From contig NZ_JBBPCL010000001.1 in the NCBI RefSeq assembly GCF_038039215.1, positions 434,001-498,000 of the forward strand: DNA of 64,000 bases, in the 5' to 3' direction. This stretch comes from Pseudonocardia sp. T1-2H. GTDB lineage: Bacteria; Actinomycetota; Actinomycetes; Mycobacteriales; Pseudonocardiaceae. Both the position numbers and the translations under genes were made by a program. The notes beneath the pieces were generated by a model. That model was given only the letters and a program-made list of their open reading frames with translations. It did not search any database and was not told the origin of the DNA. Below, piece by piece: positions 8,325 to 17,754 of this stretch; position 1 is the first letter of the stretch, and each line of letters starts with the position of its first letter.

Positions 8325-8571
8325 CGCTGGCCTCGTCTCTCCTGGGTCCGGCCGGTTCGTAGTACCCGGCCCCCATGACCAACATGCCCGAAAAGCCTGA
8401 CGCACCGATGGTCATCCGACCGGTTCCTGCGTCGTCGAGGGATTCACGGGCCTGACCGCCTGCCCGCGCCGGCAAACGTGATCCTTTGCGTGGGGTGGAG
8501 CGGAAGGACCCGGGCAACCCAGCGGTTGAAGGCTCACGTACAGCACGCGATCGCAGGAGGTTCGACCCGTC

Positions 8572-9651
<1,080 letters not shown>

Positions 9652-9780
9652 CAGTGTGCAGCGGCGACCGCGTCACCTCCGGGTGGCGCGGCCGTCGCGC
9701 GTCCGGCGGGTTCATACCCCGATCACCTCGAACGCCACCGCAGGCTCCGCACCCGGCAGCCGCGCGCGGATCGGGCCCGG

Positions 9781-10809
9781 TCATCGCCGTGCTTCGGCCA
9801 CCGCCAGGAGCACCGCGGACTCCGCATGTCGCAGCCGGTCGCGCTCCCGGGCCCGTTCGAAGGCGTCGACGAGTGAGCCCTCGACGTACGACTCGGGCAC
9901 GCGGGGATTCACGTAGCTCTTGCGGCACACCGCGCGGGTGTTGTTGAGCCGGGCGGCAGCCGCGTCGAGCGCGGCGGTGATCTTGCGCTTGGCGTCGTTC
10001 GCGGACCGCGGTGGGCCGAGCCCGACGAGGACCTCCGCGGCGGTCACGGATCCGCCCCACGTGCGGAAGTCCTTGGCCGTGAACACCGCCTCGCTGATCG
10101 CCCGGAGATAGGCGTTCACCTCGGTGGACCCGACGTCGACGATCCGGCCGTCGTCGTCGACGTAGGAGAACAGCTCCTGACCGGGCAGCTCGTGGCAGGC
10201 GTGCACGACCGACGCCAGCCGCGCGTCGCTCAGCCGTACCCGCTGCTCCTTGCCCGACTTCGCGCGGAACTCGAACCGCACCGTCGCCGGATCCTCGATC
10301 GTGACGTGCTCATGGCGCAGCGTGGTCAGCCCGAACGACTGGTTCTCCCGCGCGTACTGCTCGTTACCGATCCGGACCAGGGTCTCGTCCATCAGCCGGA
10401 CGACCGCGCCGAGCACCTTGTCCCGCGGCAGGCCGCGCAGCTCGAGATCGGCGTCGATCCGCCGGCGCACGCCGGGGAGCGCCTCGCCGAACTCGACCAT
10501 CCGGTGGTACTTCGTGGCATCACGCACCTCGCGCCAGCGCGGGTGGTAGCGGTACTGCTTGCGCCCGCGGGAGTCGCGGCCGGTGGCGAGGATGTGGCCT
10601 CGCGGCGTGGGGCTGATCCACACCCCTCTCCACGCCGGGGGGATTCCGATCGCGTCGATCCACGCCCGGTCCTCGGGCTCGGTGATCGCCGTGCCGTCGG
10701 GCCGGCGGTACACCCACCCGTCCGCTCCGCGCTCGCGCGTGATGCCCGGCGCCGCGTCGCTGACGTACTCCAGCCCCGCGGCCTCCGCCACGGCCGGGGA
10801 TTCCGTCAC
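9781..10809 (-). CDS. DNA topoisomerase IB (poxvirus-like)
   Basis: 342 residues from GTG 10809, which has GGAGG 8 bases upstream; longer starts at 10818 or 10854 are in frame. KQYRYHPRWREVRDATKYHRM is the family's N-terminal domain hallmark. The catalytic part includes NQSFGLTTLRHEHV, a basic FRAKSGKEQRVRL block, KDFRTWGGSVTAAEV and NNTRAVCRKSYVNPRV, where the Tyr of KSYVNP is the expected nucleophile. It relaxes supercoils by transient single-strand nicking and is widespread but non-essential in actinobacteria. Confidence 0.93.
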   Translation of the reverse strand: MTESPAVAEAAGLEYVSDAAPGITRERGADGWVYRRPDGTAITEPEDRAWIDAIGIPPAWRGVWISPTPRGHILATGRDSRGRKQYRYHPRWREVRDATKYHRMVEFGEALPGVRRRIDADLELRGLPRDKVLGAVVRLMDETLVRIGNEQYARENQSFGLTTLRHEHVTIEDPATVRFEFRAKSGKEQRVRLSDARLASVVHACHELPGQELFSYVDDDGRIVDVGSTEVNAYLRAISEAVFTAKDFRTWGGSVTAAEVLVGLGPPRSANDAKRKITAALDAAAARLNNTRAVCRKSYVNPRVPESYVEGSLVDAFERARERDRLRHAESAVLLAVAEARR

Positions 10810-10920
10810 CGCAGTCACCTCCGATCGACGGCCGCACCAGGCCCCCGCGGCCATGGCCTCGCACTCGGTGCCGGGGACGACCGGGGAGCGAGCGAGCACC
10901 CGAACGGCGCGCTACCGACA

Positions 10921-10954
10921 GCCACGCCGCGCGAGGCGCCACGCCGCGCGAGGC
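10921..10954. repeat. 17-bp perfect tandem duplication
   Basis: GCCACGCCGCGCGAGGC occurs at 10921-10937 and again immediately at 10938-10954. No coding role is visible. Confidence 0.8.
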
Positions 10955-11050
10955 GCTGTCCGAGTACCCGGCCGACGCGTGGCAACACCTCGCCGCCGCC
11001 GGACAGGACCACGATCGCCCTCGCGATCGTCGAAGGACCGCGCCAGCAGG

Positions 11051-11104
11051 ACGACGATCCCGCTGCCGAGCACCGTCTCCCTGTTGGTGGAGCTCTGGTG
11101 CAGC
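11051..11104. other. Chimeric scar: NCS2 permease fragment joined to Lrp regulator fragment
   Basis: Bases 11051-11074 are identical over 24 bp to 14896-14919 in the NCS2 permease gene (encoding VLGSGIVV on the minus strand). Bases 11080-11104 are identical over 25 bp to 19911-19935 in the Lrp-type regulator (encoding LLVELWCS). Only 5 bases separate the two. These genes lie 5 kb apart downstream, so the scar looks like the residue of a recombination or deletion involving related genes. Confidence 0.55.
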
Positions 11105-11536
11105 TCGGACGAAGTGCGCCCGCCGCGTCCGGCGCGAGGCCGGTTCGTAGCCTCTTCCTGCGGCGGGGGTGTGACGATCTGTCCTTGATCCGCGGGGGGC
11201 AAGTGCGGTGGCCGGCCCAGCGGCCTCTCACTACACCTTCGTCCCGCTCGCGGCTGGCTGCCCGGCCCGGCCGACGGGTGGTGAAGTGCGCATTCTCCTG
11301 GCCCTCAATTCGCTCCGGGAGTGCCGAGTTTCCGCAGCTCGTTGTCGGACAGGCGCAGGTCAGCTGCTGAATTAGCTCTGTCTCGATTGTCCGCCGGCTC
11401 AGCGACCACTGCTCCTGTAGCGCCGTGATCGGGTACTCGACATGGGCCCGGCGAAGATTATCGGGCGTCACATTCGACAGGCCGAGGGCCGGAAGCGGAA
11501 TCTAATGATCGGTTTCTCACGCCTGTTCGATCAGCT

Positions 11537-11606
11537 GGGGAAAACCCGACCGAGGTGCCCGACCGCACGAGGGGGAAAACCCTATTCGAAAGGGGGAAAA
11601 TCCGAC
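11537..11606. promoter_or_regulatory. Three GGGGAAAA-(C/T)CC repeats upstream of the small secreted peptide
   Basis: Copies start at 11537 (GGGGAAAACCCGAC), 11572 (GGGGAAAACCCTAT) and 11593 (GGGGAAAATCCGAC). The 10-bp palindrome GGGGTACCCC follows at 11616-11625. They lie 260-350 bp before the peptide start in a low-GC stretch. A regulatory role is only an inference. Confidence 0.4.
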
Positions 11607-11887
11607 CCAAGAAGGGGGGTACCCCTAACGACTCTGACGGCGACTACTGCGATGGTTATGAGGCCAGACAAAAGCTGAGTTGAGGGCATAGAATCTCGAG
11701 ATCCCTCCTCACTGTCGAGCATGGCCTTCGCATCGTCGCGAACTGGGCCGTACCCGGCGAGTCATTCACGACACACTTCCTGCTCGGGCCGCTGGCGGCG
11801 ACAGCACCAGCTCCTTGGGCTTCGAGGTGTTCGAGAATGCCTCTCGGATCGGGAATTTTATGGGAACCGCAGAGACAAGGAGAAGTC

Positions 11888-12157
11888 ATGAATTCCACCC
11901 CCCGCAACAGCGATTCAGACCGTACGGTCACGGTGACCGAGAGCCGCGGCCGATCGATCCGACGGAAGGCGATTCCCGCTGCGGTACTGACGGCAGGACT
12001 CTTGGCCGTCGGGGCGACCACCGCCACGGCCGCAAACGCCTCAGTGCCGTCCGCAACAGCCGGCAACAGCGTGGGAGCTCACCCGGCTACGACGGCTGCT
12101 CCATCCGCAACTTGCTGGACGGAAGACGCCTTCTACTACTACTACTGGCCCTGCTGA
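11888..12157 (+). CDS. Small secreted peptide ending in CWTEDAFYYYYWPC
   Basis: 89 residues with AAGGAG 5-6 bases before ATG 11888. A basic segment (RGRSIRRKAIP) precedes a hydrophobic stretch (AAVLTAGLLAVGATTATA) and an AxA-type site, so a Sec signal peptide with cleavage near residue 50 is likely. The mature chain of about 40 residues is Ala/Thr/Ser/Pro-rich and ends in Cys76-WTEDAFYYYYWP-Cys89, two cysteines around seven aromatic residues, the last being the C-terminus. No modification enzyme, transporter or immunity gene lies next to it. I do not recognise the family; a disulfide-looped secreted peptide or cell-surface peptide is possible. Confidence 0.7.
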   Translation: MNSTPRNSDSDRTVTVTESRGRSIRRKAIPAAVLTAGLLAVGATTATAANASVPSATAGNSVGAHPATTAAPSATCWTEDAFYYYYWPC

Positions 12158-12464
12158 CATCGGACCTACCTGTGGGCAGAGCGTGTCCGGTTCTTCGAGA
12201 CGCCGAGCGGCGAATGTGGCGCTCCTGCTCACCGGAACCGGATCAACGATTCCAGGGGTTGGTGACGGTCCAGGGCGTCGGCACAATTCAGCCGATGCGG
12301 CGTGGTGCCGGGGTGACGCGCCGGTGATGCGGTAAGTGCGGCCACGGCACCGTCGCAGATCATGTCGATTCCTCTACCTACATGATCACCACAGCGCCTG
12401 CCGTGCCCGCCTGCGCTCCTTCGCCGATCCTCGCTCCGCTCGCACTCACAGCCGGACAGAACAA
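12158..12464. other. Intergenic region, no gene seen
   Basis: The 307 bp between the small peptide gene and the terminator hairpin at 12465 have no supported reading frame, RNA gene or repeat. Confidence 0.6.
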
Positions 12465-12504
12465 GATCGGCCCCTCACCACGTGTGGATGGTGAGGGGCC
12501 GATC
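12465..12504. terminator. Strong 15-bp stem hairpin terminator
   Basis: GATCGGCCCCTCACC (12465-12479) pairs perfectly with 12490-12504 around a 10-base loop. It lies between the peptide gene (plus) and the STAS gene (minus), so it can end transcription from both sides. The 194 bp from here to the STAS stop hold no recognisable gene. Confidence 0.8.
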
Positions 12505-12698
12505 TCGCGGCGCTACTGCGCCAATGGCTCCGGACGACCCTGATGTACTCCATCCAGTTCGTCCACGACGAGCTCCACGGGCTTGAGGCTCGGAGAACCT
12601 CGCGCCGACAGCTTGAAGTGCGCTTCGAGAGAACGCGGAATCAACGCTTCTGCGGGAGATCAACGAGTGGGACCACGCACGTCGACGGCGCCTGGGCA

Positions 12699-13022
12699 TC
12701 ATGTCGCGCGGAGGGTGACCACCGCACCGAGGCCGGACAGCTCGGCCGCCTTGCGAGCCGGCGAGCCGACCGGCACGACGACGTCCAGCGCGATCTGCAG
12801 CAGCTCGAGGCGGCCGGCGAGGGCGAAGAGCACGCGCAGGCCCGCGCTGTCGAGGTAGTCCAGCCCGCCCAGGTCCAGGGTCACGGACTCGGCCCGGTTG
12901 GTGATCACCTCGCTCAGGCGCTCCTCCACGATGCCAGCGTTCTCCAGGTCGACCTCGCCGTCGAGCCGGACCAGCAGCCGTCCCGGCTCGGTCTCCTCCG
13001 TGCGCACGCCCGCTTCCGTCAT
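12699..13022 (-). CDS. STAS-domain anti-anti-sigma factor (RsbV/SpoIIAA type)
   Basis: 107 residues from ATG 13022. GRLLVRLDGEVDLENAGIVEERL, then LDLGGLDYLDSAGLRVLF, is the STAS signature; the Ser in DSAGL is the phosphorylation site that switches binding to an anti-sigma kinase. ATG 13022 overlaps the restored stop of the upstream phosphatase gene (ATGA), so the two are coupled: the phosphatase reactivates the STAS protein, which then sequesters an RsbW-type kinase. No sigma factor is adjacent. Confidence 0.88.
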   Translation of the reverse strand: MTEAGVRTEETEPGRLLVRLDGEVDLENAGIVEERLSEVITNRAESVTLDLGGLDYLDSAGLRVLFALAGRLELLQIALDVVVPVGSPARKAAELSGLGAVVTLRAT

Positions 13023-14631
13023 CGCCCCACTCCGCCGAGAGTCTTGTCCAGCACGACCCGAGTCCCCGGCCGTCGTGGTCGACACGCACCGCGTCGACCA
13101 GTTCGTGCATCAGCGTCGTGCCCCGGCCGCGGTTCGTCCCGCGCGCCTCGCGCCAGTCCCCGGTGTCTCGGACGGTCGCGGTGAGGGTGCGGCCGTGCAT
13201 CTCCAAATGCACCTCCAGCAGCCCGCCGGCGGGTCCGTACGCGTGCTCGACGACGTTGGCCGACGCCTCGCCGACGGCGAGCAGCACGTCGGCGAGCTCC
13301 TCCTTGGTCGCCCCGGCCCGCCGCAGGTAGTCCCGCACGGCCTGGCGGACGCCACGCAGCGCCCGCGGGACGGCCGGCTCGACCAGGGTCAACGGTGCGA
13401 CCCCGTGCTCGGCGTCGCGCGCCAGGACGAGGACGGCGACGTCGTCAGCCGACGGCTCGTTGCCGATCAGCCTGCTCATGACGGCCGCGCACACCGTCTC
13501 GGCCGGGCCCGGCACGACGGCGGCGGTCAGCCGGGCGAGCCCGGAGTCGAGCGGCTCACCCCGGCGCTCCACCAGGCCGTCCGTGTAGAGCACGAGGTTC
13601 GCCCCGGCCGGCAGCGGTACGACCGTGTTCCGACGCCGGCGCGGCCCCGTCAACCCGATGGGCGGATCCGCGGGTACCTCCACCAGATCGCTCGGCATCC
13701 CCGGCAGGGCGAGGACGGGCGGCGGGTGCCCGGCCGAGGACACCGTCACCTCGACGTGCCCCGGCTCCGCCACCGCGCAGAGCACGGTGGCCATGATGTT
13801 GTGCTCGAAGTGCTGCACCTGCCGGTCCAGCCATCGCAGCAGTTCCGCGGGATCCTCGGTCAGGAGCGCGTAGGCGCGCACGGTGCTGCGTAGCCGGCCC
13901 ATCGCCACGGACGCCTGCAGTCCCCGGCCCACGACGTCGCCGACCACGACGCACAGCCGCCCCGACGGCAGGTCGAACACGTCGTACCAGTCGCCCCCGA
14001 CCTCACCGCCCCCGCCGGGCACGTACCGCGCCGCGAGCTCGAGGCCGGGCACCGTGGGCAGCTGCCCGGGCAGCAGGCTGCGCTGCAGTGCGGTCGCAGC
14101 GGTCCGCTCCGCCTGGCTCATCCGGGCCCGGGTAGCCAGCGCGACCCGGTCCGCGGCCAGCTGCAGCAGCATCGCGTCCTCGTCGGTAAACGATCGCGGC
14201 TGCAGGCTCCCGACGTGCAGCACCCCCATCACGTCGTTGCCGATCATCAGCGGCACGCCCAGCAGCGACCGCACGCCCTTCTCGCGCAGGATCGGGTTCA
14301 TGACGTTGGAGTGGTCGACCTCGGGGATCGTCACGGCCCTGCGCTCCGCGGCGATGCGGCCGGCGAAGCCTCGTCCGATCGGAATTCGGACCCCCTGCCG
14401 GATCTCCTCCTCGAGGCCGCGGGTGGCCGTCGCGACGAGGTAGTTCGCCGACGGGTCGAGCAGGAGCACCGCCACCGTGTCGACCTCGAGCAGCTCCCGC
14501 ACCCGACCCAACAGCTCCTCCAGCAGCTCCTCGACCTCGAGGCGCGCGAGCCCGATGTCGGTGAGGGCCTGGATGCGGCGCAGGCGGTCGGCGGGCAGGC
14601 CGGAACCGATGCCGTCGGCGGGGGACACCAT
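13019..14631 (-). CDS. GAF-SpoIIE(PP2C)-HATPase stress phosphatase, C-terminal frameshift
   Basis: Starts at ATG 14631. Residues about 20-170 are a GAF domain (LEVDTVAVLLLDPSANYLVA...GVLHVGSL). About 180-390 are an SpoIIE/PP2C phosphatase (GGEVGGDWYDVFDL, VVVGDVVGRG, LVLYTDGLVE). From about 400 there is an RsbW-like ATP-binding domain (LLAVGEASANVVEHAYG, RGTTLMHELVDAV). As written, the frame misses the stop and runs on out of phase to 12475. One extra G in the GGGG run at 13064-13067 gives TRVVLDKTLGGVGR-stop, with the TGA overlapping the STAS ATG. That repair strongly implies a one-base loss. It senses a signal through GAF and dephosphorylates the STAS partner. Confidence 0.85.
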
Positions 14632-14783
14632 CGGATCCTAGGTCCCCCGCGCGCGGGCGCCCGTTGTGGCAACGCGGACGGCTCGCCGCCCGAGGGCGAA
14701 CCACGCCGAGGCCCGGTCGGGTCCGCATCGCGGCTCGGCGCGCTCGCCGAGGGAGCCCGCCGAGGTCGTACTGCCGAGACGGC

Positions 14784-16184
14784 TCACGTCACGGCGTGGC
14801 TCGGCCCTTCCGGTCCTGGTTCAGCCGCCTTCTTCGGTGATCTCGATCCCACGTGGTTGAACAGGACGTTGAGCGCTATCGCGACGACGGCGGTGACGAC
14901 GATCCCGCTGCCGAGCACCATCTGCAGCTCTTCCGGGAAGCTCTGGAAGAAAGTCGGCTGAGCCGCGGGGATGCTGCCCGCACCGAAGCTGACGGCGATG
15001 GTGATGAGGTTGCCGTCCTTCGTGAGGTCGGCTCGCGACAGGGTCTGGACGCCGATCGTGGCGATGATGCCGAACAGCACGAGCAGCGCGGCACCCACCG
15101 CGGGCTTCGGCAGAGCCGCTGCGACCGCGGCCACCTTGGGGAGACAGGCGAGCAGCAGCATGAACACCCCGGCCGTGGCGCACACCCACCGGCTCCTGAC
15201 GTTGCTCGCCCTCACCAGTCCGACGTTCCCTGTGAACGTCGTGGGCGGAATGGAGTTGAAGACACCGCCGAGCACTGTCGCCAACCCTTCGCCGAGCACG
15301 CCCCTGCTGATGTCCCGGCTGCCGGGAGCTCTACCGACGATCTCGCCCACCGCGAAGAAGCTGGCAGTGCTCTCGACGGCGATGATCAGCATGGCGATGC
15401 TCATCACAATGATCGCGGACACGTCGAACCTCGGCCAGCCGAAGTGGAACGGACCGATGACGTCGAACCAGCCGGCTGCGGCGGCACCGCTGAAATCGAC
15501 GACGCCGAGGACCACGCCGAGCGCGCCTCCGACGACGAGCCCGAGCAGCATGGCGATGTTCTTGAGCAGACCCGTGGAGATCCGGTACAGGACGACGACG
15601 GTGAGCAGGGTCGCGCCGGCGATGGCGAGGTTCTCCGGGCTGCCGAACGTGGGAGCGGTCGGGTCACCTCCGCCGGCGAGCGACACACCGTAGGGAAGGA
15701 TCGAGAAGCCGACCATGGTGATGATCGCGCCCGTCACCACGGGAGGGAAGAAGCGCAGCAGCCTGCCGTACAGCGGGGCGATCGCGAAGAGGACGAGTCC
15801 GGCGACGATCACCGCGCCGTAGATCGTCAGGAGGCCCCCTACACCGCCCCCCTGTGCGTTCCCGATGGCGATCGTCGGGCCCAGCGCGACGGCGGATCCC
15901 CCCAGCACGAGCGGGTAGCGGATTCCGATCCGCCACAGCCCGATCGACTGGATCAGCGTGCCGATGCCACCGGTGAACACCACCGCGCTGAGCAGGACGG
16001 CGGTCTCCCGTTCCGACAACCCGATGCCGGCGGCGATGATGGCCGGGAGGACCACGATCGTCGCGTAGAACGTCAAGAGGTGCTGCATCCCGTAGAGCAG
16101 CAGTCGCCCCTTGGGCAGCATCTCGTCGACCGGGTGAGTGCCGGGGTCCGCCGCGGAGGAAGTTCTACTGCTCAGTTCGGCCAT
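14784..16184 (-). CDS. NCS2-family nucleobase permease (xanthine/uracil type)
   Basis: 466 residues with 12 or more hydrophobic segments. LYGMQHLLTFYATIVVLPAII is the NCS2 N-terminal signature, PLVLGGSAVALGP and the later FAVGEIVGR and SIPPTTFTGNVGLV segments are the substrate-region motifs, and the Glu of VESTASFF sits in the TM8 signature. The family imports purines or pyrimidines with protons. AAGGAG precedes ATG 16184. It follows the P450 in the same direction, so it probably brings in the P450 substrate, by inference a purine- or pyrimidine-like heterocycle. Confidence 0.9.
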   Translation of the reverse strand: MAELSSRTSSAADPGTHPVDEMLPKGRLLLYGMQHLLTFYATIVVLPAIIAAGIGLSERETAVLLSAVVFTGGIGTLIQSIGLWRIGIRYPLVLGGSAVALGPTIAIGNAQGGGVGGLLTIYGAVIVAGLVLFAIAPLYGRLLRFFPPVVTGAIITMVGFSILPYGVSLAGGGDPTAPTFGSPENLAIAGATLLTVVVLYRISTGLLKNIAMLLGLVVGGALGVVLGVVDFSGAAAAGWFDVIGPFHFGWPRFDVSAIIVMSIAMLIIAVESTASFFAVGEIVGRAPGSRDISRGVLGEGLATVLGGVFNSIPPTTFTGNVGLVRASNVRSRWVCATAGVFMLLLACLPKVAAVAAALPKPAVGAALLVLFGIIATIGVQTLSRADLTKDGNLITIAVSFGAGSIPAAQPTFFQSFPEELQMVLGSGIVVTAVVAIALNVLFNHVGSRSPKKAAEPGPEGPSHAVT

Positions 16185-16325
16185 CGTTCGATCTCCTTTG
16201 ATCGTGTGCTCGTCCGTTCGTTCGGCACCTGCGGGTCAGGCTCGGGCAATGCCCGACAGAATCCGGAACTTCGTGCGGCACACGGAGAAGGCCGTTCTCG
16301 TCGTGGTCCGTGCGCCGACGCGCCT

Positions 16326-17552
16326 CTATCGCGGGGACAGCACGACGGGCACCTCCGGCGTCGTCGCGACATAGGCGTTGTCGCCCCTGATGACCGGGGC
16401 AGCGAGCTCAGCCGTGGGGAAGCGGGTCAGCAGGGCGTCGAGAACCTCCTGGGCCTCGATCTTCGCGAGGTGCATGCCGATGCACGCGTAGGCGCCTCCG
16501 CCGAAGGTCAGCAGCTGAGGCGGGGACTCCCGGTCGAGGTCGAAGGCGTGCGGGTCGGGCGTCCTGGCCGGGTCGCGGTGGCCGGCCGGGACCACGACGT
16601 TCACGGCCCCTCCCGCGGGAACCGGATGCCCCAGGAGTTCCGTGGTACCGGTCGCGATCCGCGTGACGACCCGGACGCGGGCCTCGAAGCGCACACCCTC
16701 GCCGACCGCCCGCGGCACGAGCGAGTGGTCGCCGACCAGCCTGCGCCATACCTCGGGGCGCTCCAGCAACGCGGCGACCACGAGGCCCATCTGATGGGCG
16801 GTGTTGTCCGTACTCGCCTCCACCAGCGTGCTCGCCTCGTCGACGAGCTCGTCCTCGGTCAGCTCTCCGGCCTGCTGCAACCGGATGAGTGAGGAGAGGA
16901 TGTCGTCACCGAGGGCGGCGCGCCGTTCGGCGATGCGCTCGCGCATGTAGGGGAACAGCTCCGCGTACCCGGCCTCGATGGAGTCCTTCTTCGACGGGTC
17001 GCGCTCGAAGATCGCGAGGACCTGGTCGGACACCCGCGACACGAACGGCGCGTCCTCTCGCGGCGCGGCGACCAGCATGCAGTAGGCCTCTGCCGGGACC
17101 CGGTTGAACAGCGCGGTGAAGAGGTTCGCCGGCTGGGTCGGGTCCACCTCGTCCAGGAGCGTGTCGACGATGGCGCGGATCTGCGCCCGCAGCGACTCCG
17201 TCCGTGCCGGTGCGAAGTACCGCGCCAGCGGCAGCCGCAGCCGCAGGTGTTGTTCGCCCTTCTGGGAAAGAAGCATCCGCTGCTTGTACTCGCGGGCCGG
17301 GCCCGAGGTGATGCCGACGGCGTCCACGATGGACATGTGGTCCCGCGTGTAGCGCCGGTCGCGCAGCACCGCCAGGCCCGCGGCGTGGTCCAGGACCTCC
17401 AGGCCTCGTTTGCTCTCGGCGAGCGGCGACGCGTCACGGAGTGCGTCCAGCATGGGGTACGGATCGCCGGCCCACGACGGGTCGGCGAGGTCCAGGCGCG
17501 GCAGGTCCGGGGAGGAGGGGGAGGCGGCACCCCCCTGAGCTGCGGCGGTCAT
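16326..17552 (-). CDS. Cytochrome P450 (class I)
   Basis: 408 residues, typical soluble bacterial P450. The haem-binding loop is FGGGAYACIGMHLAKIE with Cys357 as thiolate ligand, and the K-helix ExxR appears as EGVRFEARV. In the I-helix the usual (A/G)GxDT reads ASTDNT: the acidic residue is kept, but the conserved Thr is Asn and Gly is Ser, as known for P450cin. Oxygen activation may thus differ from P450cam. Its ATG overlaps the stop of the ferredoxin gene, and a ferredoxin reductase follows upstream, giving a complete electron chain. The substrate is unknown. Confidence 0.92.
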   Translation of the reverse strand: MTAAAQGGAASPSSPDLPRLDLADPSWAGDPYPMLDALRDASPLAESKRGLEVLDHAAGLAVLRDRRYTRDHMSIVDAVGITSGPAREYKQRMLLSQKGEQHLRLRLPLARYFAPARTESLRAQIRAIVDTLLDEVDPTQPANLFTALFNRVPAEAYCMLVAAPREDAPFVSRVSDQVLAIFERDPSKKDSIEAGYAELFPYMRERIAERRAALGDDILSSLIRLQQAGELTEDELVDEASTLVEASTDNTAHQMGLVVAALLERPEVWRRLVGDHSLVPRAVGEGVRFEARVRVVTRIATGTTELLGHPVPAGGAVNVVVPAGHRDPARTPDPHAFDLDRESPPQLLTFGGGAYACIGMHLAKIEAQEVLDALLTRFPTAELAAPVIRGDNAYVATTPEVPVVLSPR

Positions 17553-17743
17553 CGCGGCGCCTCCAGCGAGATCGCCTCCACGGGACAGCTGTCCATCGCC
17601 TCCTGCAACGCGGCGTCGTCCGGTCCGGCGTCATGCTCGAGGACGACCAGCGTGCCGTCGTCGGACAGCTGGAAGTGTTCCGGCGAGGTGATGGCACACA
17701 TCCCGTTGCCGATGCAGCGGGTCATGTCGACGTGCAGACGCAT
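17549..17743 (-). CDS. [3Fe-4S] ferredoxin partner of the P450
   Basis: 64 residues. Cys10, Cys16 and Cys53 (CIGNGMC ... CPVEAI) match the three-cysteine [3Fe-4S] ferredoxins that serve actinobacterial P450s; the position of the fourth cysteine of [4Fe-4S] proteins is not Cys. It lies between reductase and P450, 11 bp after the reductase stop and overlapping the P450 start by ATGA. Confidence 0.92.
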   Translation of the reverse strand: MRLHVDMTRCIGNGMCAITSPEHFQLSDDGTLVVLEHDAGPDDAALQEAMDSCPVEAISLEAPR

Positions 17744-17754
17744 TTGATCTCCGT

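Larger units (their letters stand above)
10819..11887. other. Gene-poor 1-kb region with repeats and gene fragments
   Basis: No reading frame here has a recognisable product; the longest (minus strand, up to 11471) is low-complexity and Arg-rich. The stretch contains a 17-bp tandem duplication, a chimeric scar resembling pieces of two genes found downstream, and, from about 11440, clearly lower GC with repeated GGGGAAAA motifs leading to the small secreted peptide gene. Confidence 0.6.

Noticed and set aside
10815..11471. 218-residue minus-strand frame
   Set aside because: Arg/Ser/Pro-rich without domains, overlaps the topoisomerase start, crosses the repeat and scar; typical shadow of GC-rich DNA.
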